A stretch of DNA of 64,000 nt from Rhizobium sp. BK376. Its GTDB lineage: Bacteria > Pseudomonadota > Alphaproteobacteria > Rhizobiales > Rhizobiaceae. Below, in pieces: positions 56,450-64,000 of this stretch. The stretch is taken from the NCBI RefSeq assembly GCF_004341625.1, contig NZ_SLZG01000001.1, forward strand, positions 186,001-250,000. Reading direction: 5' to 3'. The translations under genes were made by a program, and so were the position numbers. A model generated the notes under the pieces. The model saw only the letters and a program-made list of their open reading frames with translations, was not told the DNA's origin and did not search any database. Within the stretch, counting starts at the first letter, position 1, and the number at the start of each line of letters is the position of its first letter.

Positions 56450-59400
56450 TCACACCAGCTCGACGTCGATGATGCCGGGGGCGGATCTCAGGGCTGCGGC
56501 GATTTCCGGCGTGATGCGATATTTCTGCGGCAGTTCCACCTCGACTTCGCGCTTGCCGTCTTCCTTGATGACGATGAAGGAGACGAGGCCGTCGCCCTTG
56601 GCGTTCAGGTGTGCAGCGACAGCGCGCAGCGGGCCGGAATCGCGGACATAGACGCGCAGGGCCTTCTGCATCTGCAGGGATTTCTCCTCAAGGGACTGCG
56701 CGGTTGCGAGCCGCAGACTGATGCCTTCCGGCCGTTCATCGGCCTGCGCGGTGATGACGAAGGATTTTCCGACTTCGAGAACGTCGCGATACTGGTTCAG
56801 CGTCTCCGAGAAAAGCACCGCTTCGAACTGGCCCGACGAATCCGAGAAGACGAAGATGCCCATCTTGTTGCCGGTGCGCGTCTTGCGCTCCTGCTTGGAA
56901 ATGACCGTACCGGCCAGGCGGCCGTTGCTTGCGCCCTGCTTCACCGCCGCCGAAAAATCGGCGAAGGTCTGCACGCGCATCTTGTCGAGCACCTTGTTGT
57001 AGCTGTCGAGCGGGTGGGCGGTCAGGTAGAAGCCGAGGACCTGGAATTCCTTCAGCAGGCGCTCCGAAGCGAGCCACGGCGTGAAATGCGGCAGCGAAAT
57101 CTTCTCCGGGCCGGAAGAGCCGCCGCTGCCGAACATGTCGGACTGGCCGCTGGTCTTGTTCTCCTGGGCGCGCTGCGCATAGCCCATGATCCGGTCGAGG
57201 CCACCGATCAGCTCTGCGCGGTCAATCGAGAAACAATCGAAGGCGCCGGCTGAAATCAGGCTTTCCAGCACGCGACGATTGACCTGTCGCGGATCGATCC
57301 GGAGGCAGAAATCCTCAATGCTGGCAAAGGGCTTGTCGCCCCTCACCTCGACAATATGGTCGACCGCCGATTCGCCCACGCCCTTGATCGCGGCGAGCGC
57401 ATAATAGATGCGGTTGTCGCCGGTCTGGAAATGGCGGAACGAGGTTTGTACCGACGGTGCGATGACTTCGATGCCAAGACGCTTGGCGTCCTGGCGGAAA
57501 TCGTTGACCTTCTCGGTGTTCGACATGTCGAGCGTCATCGAGGCGGCGAGGAATTCGACCGGATAATGCGCCTTCATATAGGCGGTCTGGTAGGAGACGA
57601 TCGCGTACGCGGCGGCATGCGACTTATTGAAGCCGTAGTTTGCGAACTTCGCCAGAAGCTCAAAAATGTTGTCGGCCTGCGCTTTCGACACACCGTTCTT
57701 GACGGCACCATCGACGAAGCGCTCGCGCTGCTGATCCATCTCCGCCTTGATCTTCTTACCCATGGCGCGGCGCAAGAGATCGGCCTCGCCGAGCGAATAG
57801 CCCGACAGGACCTGGGCGATCTGCATCACCTGTTCCTGATAGACGATAACGCCCTGCGTTTCCTTGAGCAGGTAATCGATCGTCGGATGGATCGACTCGA
57901 GTTCTTCCTCGCCGTGCTTGCGGGCGTTGTAGGTCGGGATATTCTCCATCGGGCCCGGGCGATAGAGCGCCACCAGCGCGATGATGTCCTCGATGCAGTC
58001 GGGGCGCATGCCGATCAGCGCCTTGCGCATGCCCGCACTTTCCACCTGGAACACGCCGACCGTCTCACCGCGCGAGAGCATGTCGTAAGTCGGCTTGTCA
58101 TCCAGCGGGATCGACGCCAGATCGACCTTGATGCCGCGCTTGGCGACGAAATCGACAGCGACCTTGAGGACGGTCAGCGTCTTCAGGCCGAGGAAGTCGA
58201 ACTTGACGAGGCCGGCCTGTTCCACCCACTTCATGTTGAACTGCGTGACCGGCATGTCGGAGCGCGGGTCGCGATACATCGGCACCAGCTTCGACAAAGG
58301 CCGGTCGCCGATGACGATGCCGGCGGCGTGGGTCGAGGCGTGGCGGTAGAGGCCCTCGATCTTCTGGGCGATATCGAGCAGGCGGGCGACGACCGGCTCC
58401 TTATCCGCCTCTTCCTGCAGCTTCGGCTCCTCCTCGATCGCCTTGGACAGCGGCGTTGGGTTGGCCGGATTGTTCGGCACCAGTTTGCAGATCTTGTCGA
58501 CCTGGCCATAGGGCATTTCGAGCACGCGGCCGACGTCGCGAAGGGCGGCGCGCGCCTGCAGCGAACCGAAGGTGATGATCTGCGCCACCTGCTCGCGGCC
58601 GTATTTCTGCTGGACGTAGCGGATCACCTCTTCGCGGCGGTCCTGGCAGAAGTCGATATCGAAGTCCGGCATCGAAACGCGTTCCGGATTGAGGAAGCGT
58701 TCGAACAGCAGCGAGAAGCGCAGTGGATCGACGTCGGTGATCGTCAGCGCATAGGCAACCAGCGAGCCCGCACCCGATCCACGGCCGGGGCCGACGGGGA
58801 TATCATGCTGCTTGGCCCATTTGATGAAGTCCGCAACGATCAGGAAGTAGCCGGGGAACTTCATGCGCTCGATGACGCTGAGCTCGAATTCCAGCCGTTC
58901 CCGGTAATCCTTCTCCTCATAACCCGCCGACATGCCGAGCGTTGCAAGCCGCATGTCTAGGCCCTCGACTGCCTGGCGGCGAAGCTCGCCCGACTCGGCA
59001 CGTTCTGCCTCCTCCGGGTCGTCGGTCGCGCCGGTAAAGCGCGGCAGGATGGGCTTGCGGGTCTTCAGGACGAAGGAGCAACGCCGGGCGATTTCGACCG
59101 TGTTCTCCAGCGCTTCGGGCAGATCTGCAAAGAGCTTGGCCATGTCGGCGCGGCTCTTCAAATAATGATCCGGCGTCAGGCGAAAGCGGTTGTCATCCGA
59201 AACGATGGCGTTGTGCGCAACCGCCATCAGAGCATCATGGGCGTCGTAATCGTCGCGGGTCGGAAAGAAGGCTTCGTTGGTCGCGACCAGCGGCAGGTCA
59301 TGCTCATAGGCAAGGCCGATCATGCGCTGCTCGTGGCGACGGTCGTAGGTGCCGTGCCGCTGCAATTCGACATACAGCCGGTCGCCGAACAGGCGCTTCA

Positions 59401-59950
59401 GCTGTAGCAGTCGCGCCACGGCCTGGGGTGCATGCCCCTCCTTCAGCGCCATATCGATCGGGCCGCCCAGCGACCCGGTCAAGGCGATCAAGCCGCCAGT
59501 CCCGATCTCCTCCAGCCAAGAGGCGCAGATGTGGACGGCCTGGGTACCCTCGCCGCCGAGATAGGCTCGGCTGACGAGATCCACGAGGCGCTCATAGCCC
59601 GCGTCCGTCGCAGCAAGAAGCACGATCGAGGGCAGCTTGGCGAGCGCCTGCTGGCCATTGCGCTTTTCGCCTTCGCCGACATCCTCCATATCGATCGACA
59701 CCTGGCAACCGATGATCGGTTGCAAGCCGTCATCCATCGCCTTCTGGGAGAATTCCAGCGCGATGAAAAGATTGTTGGTGTCGGTAATGGCAATCGCCGG
59801 CTGGCTGTCGCTGGCGACCTTGGCAAGAATCTTCTTGAGCGGCAAAGCGCCCTCAAGAAGCGAATAGGCGGAATGGACGCGCAGATGCACAAACTCGGGA
59901 GCTTCTCCCAACGGCGCGCCCGGTGCGCTGCCCCCTGTCGTATCCGCCAT
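56450..59950 (-). CDS. dnaE: DNA polymerase III alpha subunit
   Basis: DnaE is the replicative polymerase. The 1166-residue product has an N-terminal PHP domain (VHLRVHSAYSLLEGALP), the polymerase core with GPGRGSGAGSLVAYAL and the catalytic Asp pair in PDFDIDFCQDRREEV (about residue 430), a helix-hairpin-helix region, and an OB fold near 990-1080. Length is that of DnaE1 rather than the error-prone DnaE2/ImuC form, which is shorter and sits with imuA-imuB. The ATG ending at 59950 gives the usual short acidic leader. It runs antisense to nothing and ends just before the L,D-transpeptidase gene, convergently. Confidence 0.97.
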   Translation of the reverse strand: MADTTGGSAPGAPLGEAPEFVHLRVHSAYSLLEGALPLKKILAKVASDSQPAIAITDTNNLFIALEFSQKAMDDGLQPIIGCQVSIDMEDVGEGEKRNGQQALAKLPSIVLLAATDAGYERLVDLVSRAYLGGEGTQAVHICASWLEEIGTGGLIALTGSLGGPIDMALKEGHAPQAVARLLQLKRLFGDRLYVELQRHGTYDRRHEQRMIGLAYEHDLPLVATNEAFFPTRDDYDAHDALMAVAHNAIVSDDNRFRLTPDHYLKSRADMAKLFADLPEALENTVEIARRCSFVLKTRKPILPRFTGATDDPEEAERAESGELRRQAVEGLDMRLATLGMSAGYEEKDYRERLEFELSVIERMKFPGYFLIVADFIKWAKQHDIPVGPGRGSGAGSLVAYALTITDVDPLRFSLLFERFLNPERVSMPDFDIDFCQDRREEVIRYVQQKYGREQVAQIITFGSLQARAALRDVGRVLEMPYGQVDKICKLVPNNPANPTPLSKAIEEEPKLQEEADKEPVVARLLDIAQKIEGLYRHASTHAAGIVIGDRPLSKLVPMYRDPRSDMPVTQFNMKWVEQAGLVKFDFLGLKTLTVLKVAVDFVAKRGIKVDLASIPLDDKPTYDMLSRGETVGVFQVESAGMRKALIGMRPDCIEDIIALVALYRPGPMENIPTYNARKHGEEELESIHPTIDYLLKETQGVIVYQEQVMQIAQVLSGYSLGEADLLRRAMGKKIKAEMDQQRERFVDGAVKNGVSKAQADNIFELLAKFANYGFNKSHAAAYAIVSYQTAYMKAHYPVEFLAASMTLDMSNTEKVNDFRQDAKRLGIEVIAPSVQTSFRHFQTGDNRIYYALAAIKGVGESAVDHIVEVRGDKPFASIEDFCLRIDPRQVNRRVLESLISAGAFDCFSIDRAELIGGLDRIMGYAQRAQENKTSGQSDMFGSGGSSGPEKISLPHFTPWLASERLLKEFQVLGFYLTAHPLDSYNKVLDKMRVQTFADFSAAVKQGASNGRLAGTVISKQERKTRTGNKMGIFVFSDSSGQFEAVLFSETLNQYRDVLEVGKSFVITAQADERPEGISLRLATAQSLEEKSLQMQKALRVYVRDSGPLRAVAAHLNAKGDGLVSFIVIKEDGKREVEVELPQKYRITPEIAAALRSAPGIIDVELV

Positions 59951-60065
59951 GTTATGCCTTTCCAAATGCCCGAGTCTTTCGCGCATATTTTCGGCATAGC
60001 TGGCGGCAAAGTCCAGTCGCGCTTGCGTGGATCAGCCATGCATTACCGCTGGCTGACCCCAAGAA

Positions 60066-60152
60066 TCACATCGCCATCATGATGAGGGAAAAACTGGCGA
60101 CGAACATGACGATGGAGGTGAATGCTGCAATGTCTCGAATGATCTCGGTCAT
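60066..60152 (-). CDS. Very small membrane peptide (28 aa)
   Basis: A 28-codon minus-strand frame, MTEIIRDIAAFTSIVMFVAS then FSLIMMAM, ends in TGA. It begins eight bases after AAGGAG, one of the best ribosome sites in the window, and is mostly one hydrophobic helix (about residues 8-27), as for a single-pass membrane peptide. It lies between dnaE (downstream, same strand) and a divergent secreted-protein gene. Good initiation signals plus a membrane helix argue against chance. Function unknown. Confidence 0.6.
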   Translation of the reverse strand: MTEIIRDIAAFTSIVMFVASFSLIMMAM

Positions 60153-60306
60153 CTGTGCTCTCCTTACCCGTTATGTTTCTTTTTTGTTCTATTTATGTTC
60201 GAGAGTCAACGGCAGTTTCGACGAATTTGTCGCGATATCTTTTAAAGTCTTCGACTATGGTTAAAACGGCCGGACACCATCCTGATCCGGGGGAGCGCAA
60301 ATCGAA

Positions 60307-60894
60307 ATGAGAAATCTTATCCCGGCAATTCTTTTGTCCCTTCTGACGGGCGGCGTTGCCGCTGCCGAGGATATCGCGCCTGAGCGCATCATCGACGCCG
60401 CCACGGGCGACTGGGACAAGGACGGCAAGACCGACATGGCGATGCTCGTCGGCCCTAAGGAACAGGGCGACGATATCGCGATCTATATCTACCTGCGCGA
60501 CAAGGATCACGACCTGCTGAAACTGGTCACGACGGCGCCGGCAAAAGTCTGGGGCAATGCCAGCCTCGACGGCATGTTCGGCCAGGACCCTTCGATCAAA
60601 GGCATGCCGAATGGCTCGATCGCCGTTCATTCGGAAAATAGCGGCGTCGGTCGCGACCGCTGGGACCAGACATTGACGCTCGCTTATCGCAACGGCGCCT
60701 TCATCGTCGCCGGCTACACCTATAACTACTACGACACACTGGACCCTGATCACAACGGCTCGTGCGACTACAACGTCCTGACAGGCAAGGTGACGAAGGA
60801 CGGCAAGGACACCAAGGCCGAGCCGAAAACGATCAAGATCGAGGACTGGGACGATCAGGTCGGGCAAACGGGCTGCGGCATCAAGCAGGACTGA
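60307..60894 (+). CDS. Secreted hypothetical protein (195 aa)
   Basis: A 195-residue exported protein; I do not recognise a family. A signal peptide spans about residues 1-20 (LIPAILLSLLTGGVAAAE). The mature part starts with an FG-GAP-like Asp-rich loop, ATGDWDKDGKTDMAML, typical of calcium-binding loops in beta-propeller proteins. The remaining segments, such as NYYDTLDPDHNGSCDYN, hold another Asp-rich loop and a cysteine; a second Cys lies near the end. It is divergent from the 28-residue peptide gene and convergent with lolD. Confidence 0.75.
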   Translation: MRNLIPAILLSLLTGGVAAAEDIAPERIIDAATGDWDKDGKTDMAMLVGPKEQGDDIAIYIYLRDKDHDLLKLVTTAPAKVWGNASLDGMFGQDPSIKGMPNGSIAVHSENSGVGRDRWDQTLTLAYRNGAFIVAGYTYNYYDTLDPDHNGSCDYNVLTGKVTKDGKDTKAEPKTIKIEDWDDQVGQTGCGIKQD

Positions 60895-60919
60895 CGCATC
60901 ACACCCGGCAATCCGATCC

Positions 60920-61603
60920 TCACATTTCCACGACCTTCCCGTCGCTCAGCGTCACGCGGCGGTCCATTCGGGCCGCGAGTTCGTGATTGTGTGTCGCGAT
61001 CATGGCAGCCAGACCGGACTGGCGAACCAGTGCTTCCAGCGCGTCGAAAACGTAATGGGCCGTTGCCGGGTCGAGATTGCCCGTCGGCTCATCCGCCAGC
61101 AGCACAAGCGGCGCATTGGCAACGGCGCGGGCGATCGCTACGCGCTGCTGCTCACCGCCGGACAGTTCGGCCGGCCGGTGATCGCCGCGATGACCGATGC
61201 GCATATAGTCCAGCAAAGCACTGGCGCGCTCGCGGGCTTCCTTGCGGGAGAGTCCGGCGATCATCTGCGGCATCATGATGTTCTCGGCTGCCGAAAATTC
61301 CGGCAGGAGATGATGGAACTGGTAGACGAAACCGATGTCGCTGCGGCGCATCGCGGTGCGGCGATCGTCGGACAGCCCGTTGCAGGCATTGCCGTTCAGG
61401 ACGACGTCGCCGCCATCGGGATGCTCAAGCAAGCCGGCGACATGCAGAAGCGTCGATTTGCCTGTGCCTGACGGGGCAACGAGCGCGACGATCTCGCCCC
61501 TATGCAACGAGAAATTCGCGCCCTTCAGGATGGAAAGCCTTGTTTCGCCTTGCCCGTAGTGACGCTCGATGCCCGATAGTTCGAGAACGACATGTCGTTT
61601 CAT
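60920..61603 (-). CDS. lolD: Lipoprotein-releasing ABC transporter, ATP-binding subunit
   Basis: LolD powers release of outer-membrane lipoproteins from the inner membrane to the LolA chaperone. The 227-residue product has Walker A APSGTGKS (residues 43-50), Q-loop [10 protein letters not shown], signature [14 protein letters not shown] near 139-152 and Walker [12 protein letters not shown]. The sequence [13 protein letters not shown] after the Q-loop is common to LolD and MacB-type ATPases. The ATG ending at 61603 was chosen; a TTG four codons upstream lies next to the partner's stop. Its partner, the permease, is 15 bases upstream on the same strand. Confidence 0.93.
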   Translation of the reverse strand: MKRHVVLELSGIERHYGQGETRLSILKGANFSLHRGEIVALVAPSGTGKSTLLHVAGLLEHPDGGDVVLNGNACNGLSDDRRTAMRRSDIGFVYQFHHLLPEFSAAENIMMPQMIAGLSRKEARERASALLDYMRIGHRGDHRPAELSGGEQQRVAIARAVANAPLVLLADEPTGNLDPATAHYVFDALEALVRQSGLAAMIATHNHELAARMDRRVTLSDGKVVEM

Positions 61604-61618
61604 GGAATGAAGCAACCC

Positions 61619-62932
61619 TTATTCGTAGCGGAGAGCCTGCACAGGATCGAGCCGTGAGGCACGCCAGGCCGGAAAGATGGTGGCGAGGAAGGACAATGTC
61701 AGCGCCATGACGACCACGGTGATCGTCTCGCTCAGGTCCATTTCCGCCGGCAGCGTGCTGAGGAAATAGAGCTGCGGATCAAACAGGACAGTGCCTGAGA
61801 TCCAGGAGAAGAACTGGCGGATCGATTCGATATTGACGCAGACGAGAACGCCGAGCAGCACGCCCGCCAAGGTGCCGACTATGCCGATCGCAGCCCCCGT
61901 CATGAAGAAGATGCGCATAATCGAACCCGAGGTCGCGCCCATGGTGCGCAAAATGGCGATGTCGCTGCCCTTATCCTTTACGAGCATGATCAGGCCGGAA
62001 ATGATGTTCAGCGCCGCGACGAGAACGATCAGCGTCAGGATCATGAACATCACGTTGCGCTCGACCTGAAGGGCGGAGAAAAAGGTCTCGTTGCGCTGGC
62101 GCCAGTCGGTCAGGTTCACCGGGCGTCCGGCCGCCGCCTCGATCTTCGGCCGCAGCGCGTCGACATCATCGGGATTGGTGACGAAAAGCTCGATCGACTG
62201 AACGACGCCTTCCGAATTGAAATAAAGCTGGGCCTCTTCCAGCGGCATGAAGATGATCGAGGCATCATATTCCGACATGCCGATCTCGAAAATGCCCGAG
62301 ACAGTGTAGGACTTCACCCGCGGATTGACGCCGAAGGGCGTGATGTCGCCATCCGGCGCGATCAGCGTAATCTGGTCGCCGACCGTAATGCCGAGCTGCT
62401 GGGCCATGCGCGAGCCGATCAGCACGCCCTGCCCGGCGGCAAAGCCGGTCAGATCACCGGCCTTGATGTTGCCGGCCACGGTCTTCAGCTTTTCCAGATC
62501 CTCGGCGCGGATGCCGCGCACCAGCGCGCCGGTACCGGAGCCGGAGCCGCCGGAAGCCAGCGTCTCGCCCTCAACCAGTGGCAGCGCCATGGTCACACTA
62601 GGCAAGGTCGAGAATTTCTTGGCGAGTTCATCGTAATTGTTCATCGGCGCGTCCGACGTCTGGACGATGACGTGGCCGTTGAGCCCGAGAATACGGGTGA
62701 TGAGTTCGGTTCGGAAGCCGTTCATGACGGCCATGACGATGATCAGCGTGGCGACGCCCAGCATGATGCCGATGAAGGAGAAGCCCGCAATGACGGAAAT
62801 GAAGGCTTCCTTGCGCCGGGCGCGCAGATAGCGCCAGGCGACCACTCTTTCAAAGGCGGAGAATGGCCGGGACGCCGGAGCTTTGGCGGATGTCTTTTCC
62901 TGCTGGTCTACTGCCGCGCTGCTCACTGCCAT
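61619..62932 (-). CDS. lolC: Lipoprotein-releasing ABC transporter, permease subunit
   Basis: The membrane subunit of the Lol lipoprotein-release system (LolC/LolE family, FtsX fold). The 437-residue product has one N-terminal transmembrane helix (VIAGFSFIGIMLGVATLIIV), a large periplasmic domain, and three C-terminal helices (about 290-420). The family motif at the N-terminus is RAR-RKEAFISVIAGFS. Many alphaproteobacteria have a single LolC/E-type (LolF) protein that works as a homodimer; here only one permease gene adjoins lolD, fitting that. proS lies upstream on the same strand after an 18-base gap. Confidence 0.92.
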   Translation of the reverse strand: MAVSSAAVDQQEKTSAKAPASRPFSAFERVVAWRYLRARRKEAFISVIAGFSFIGIMLGVATLIIVMAVMNGFRTELITRILGLNGHVIVQTSDAPMNNYDELAKKFSTLPSVTMALPLVEGETLASGGSGSGTGALVRGIRAEDLEKLKTVAGNIKAGDLTGFAAGQGVLIGSRMAQQLGITVGDQITLIAPDGDITPFGVNPRVKSYTVSGIFEIGMSEYDASIIFMPLEEAQLYFNSEGVVQSIELFVTNPDDVDALRPKIEAAAGRPVNLTDWRQRNETFFSALQVERNVMFMILTLIVLVAALNIISGLIMLVKDKGSDIAILRTMGATSGSIMRIFFMTGAAIGIVGTLAGVLLGVLVCVNIESIRQFFSWISGTVLFDPQLYFLSTLPAEMDLSETITVVVMALTLSFLATIFPAWRASRLDPVQALRYE

Positions 62933-62950
62933 TCCGTTTCCTGTTCCAAA

Positions 62951-64000
62951 TCAGCCCGCGAGCTGGTTGATTGCCGCATCGACCGTGATCGTCTGGCGCT
63001 CGCCCGTCTTGCGGTCCTTCACTTCCACTTCGCCGTTCGCGATGGAGCGCGGGCCGACGATGATCTGCTTCGGCACGCCGATCAGGTCGGCGGTCGCAAA
63101 CTTCGTTCCAGCGCGCTCGTCGCGATCGTCGTAAAGCACGTCCTTACCGGCCTTCGTCAGAGCGGCATATAGGGTTTCGCAAGCGGAATCGCAGGCTTCG
63201 TCGCCAGCTTTCATGTTGATTATGATCGCATCGAACGGCGCCACGGATTCCGGCCAGATGATTCCGTTCTCGTCATGCGAGGCTTCGATGATGGCGGGAA
63301 CAAGGCGCGTCGGCCCGATTCCGTAAGATCCCATGTGGACAGCGTGTTCCTTGCCGTCAGGACCCTGCACCTTGGCGCCCATCGGCTCGGAATATTTCGT
63401 GCCGAAATAGAAGATGTGGCCGACCTCGATGCCGCGTGCCGAAAGGCGCTCGCCTTCCGGAATGGCGTTGAAGGCCGCTTCGTCGTGCATTTCCGATGTC
63501 GCCGCATAGACGGAGGTCCACTTGTCGAAGATCGCTTGCAGGCCGGCGACATCATCGAAATCGGTGTCGGCCGAGGGGATGTCGAAATTGACGAAATCCT
63601 TGTGGCTGAAAACTTCCGATTCGCCGGTGTCGGCGAGAATGATGAATTCGTGGCTGTGATTGCCGCCGATCGGGCCGGTGTCGGCGCGCATCGGAATGGC
63701 GCGCAGGCCGAGCCTGTCGAAGGTGCGCAGGTAGGCGACGAACATCTTATTGTAAGAGTTGATCGCGTCTTCCTTGGTCAGATCGAAGGAATAGGCATCC
63801 TTCATCAGGAATTCGCGCGAACGCATGGTGCCGAAGCGCGGGCGGATCTCGTCGCGGAACTTCAGCTGGATATGATAGAGGTTGAGCGGCAGGTCCTTGT
63901 AGGACTTGACATAGGTGCGGAAAATATCCGTCACCATTTCCTCGTTCGTGGGGCCATAGAGCATCGGACGATCCTGCCGGTCCTTGATGCGCAGCATTTC
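62951..64000 (-). CDS. proS: Prolyl-tRNA synthetase (5' end beyond window)
   Basis: ProRS charges tRNA(Pro). Only the C-terminal 348 or so residues are in the window; the gene runs off the right edge. Class II motif 2 ([21 protein letters not shown]) and motif 3 ([16 protein letters not shown]) are visible, with the anticodon-binding domain ([19 protein letters not shown]) at the end. The catalytic part goes directly from [15 protein letters not shown] to the ADTGESEVF region. In this portion I see no large editing insert between motifs 2 and 3, as in the short (about 440-residue) alphaproteobacterial form. It is followed by lolC after 18 bases. Confidence 0.93.
   Translation of the reverse strand, partial: EMLRIKDRQDRPMLYGPTNEEMVTDIFRTYVKSYKDLPLNLYHIQLKFRDEIRPRFGTMRSREFLMKDAYSFDLTKEDAINSYNKMFVAYLRTFDRLGLRAIPMRADTGPIGGNHSHEFIILADTGESEVFSHKDFVNFDIPSADTDFDDVAGLQAIFDKWTSVYAATSEMHDEAAFNAIPEGERLSARGIEVGHIFYFGTKYSEPMGAKVQGPDGKEHAVHMGSYGIGPTRLVPAIIEASHDENGIIWPESVAPFDAIIINMKAGDEACDSACETLYAALTKAGKDVLYDDRDERAGTKFATADLIGVPKQIIVGPRSIANGEVEVKDRKTGERQTITVDAAINQLAG

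Overview
The window is a gene-dense, GC-rich stretch of a chromosome from an alphaproteobacterium of the order Rhizobiales (Rhizobium/Agrobacterium/Sinorhizobium type). The assignment rests on several things seen together: a paired DivK-PleD cell-cycle module, a bacterial NDUFA12-like complex I protein, GatCAB, an RNase E with a large acidic insert in its S1 domain, a GTTC-N7-GTTC SOS box in front of dinB, a degenerate PyrC-like protein behind pyrB, and several small rhizobial families. No insertion sequence, prophage, CRISPR array or rRNA operon was found. It looks like core chromosome with a few small accessory patches.

Layout. 1-2.9 kb: tuf behind tRNA-Tyr and tRNA-Gly, then rlmB and tRNA-Thr. 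2.9-4.0 kb: an anomalous low-coding patch behind tRNA-Thr holding one 71-residue orphan. 4.0-14.3 kb: NAD kinase, a secreted protein, prfB (with a programmed +1 frameshift), PBP1A, a periplasmic amidase and rne with a long structured leader. 14.4-21.8 kb: an aminotransferase, a DsbA-like protein, aroQ-accB-accC-aat, a DUF2167 protein, a DUF2155 protein and the NDUFA12-like protein. 21.8-28 kb: gatB and, about 1.7 kb away, gatA-gatC, interspersed with GNAT acetyltransferases and small genes. 28-33.5 kb: an M48 protease, a metallo-hydrolase, a PhnA-like protein, ruvX, two tiny membrane proteins, a TetR regulator, a vapBC module and a GNAT. 33.5-39.7 kb: an AidB-like acyl-CoA dehydrogenase, then pyrB-pyrC'-plsY-dprA. 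39.9-47.6 kb: a same-strand run topA-rnr-DUF983-nudix-MFS-rpmG. 47.6-48.4 kb: an AT-rich gap with strong RNA secondary-structure signals. 48.4-64 kb: pleD-divK, a DUF3572 protein and a HAD-like protein, a GNAT, dinB, an acetyltransferase-TPR fusion, an L,D-transpeptidase, dnaE, a 28-residue membrane peptide, lolD-lolC and the 3' part of proS.

How the genes work together. Much of the window serves translation (EF-Tu, RF2, GatCAB, RlmB, Aat, L33, ProS, three tRNAs), RNA decay (RNases E and R), DNA replication and repair (DnaE, TopA, DinB, RuvX, DprA), envelope building (PBP1A, amidase, L,D-transpeptidase, PlsY, LolCD, AccBC) and cell-cycle signalling (DivK, PleD). Points most worth a second look are a candidate structured RNA on the minus strand near 47.73-47.91 kb, the non-catalytic PyrC', two very small membrane proteins that sit within obvious translation signals, the acetyltransferase-TPR fusion at 53-55 kb, and the triple hairpin of the rne leader.
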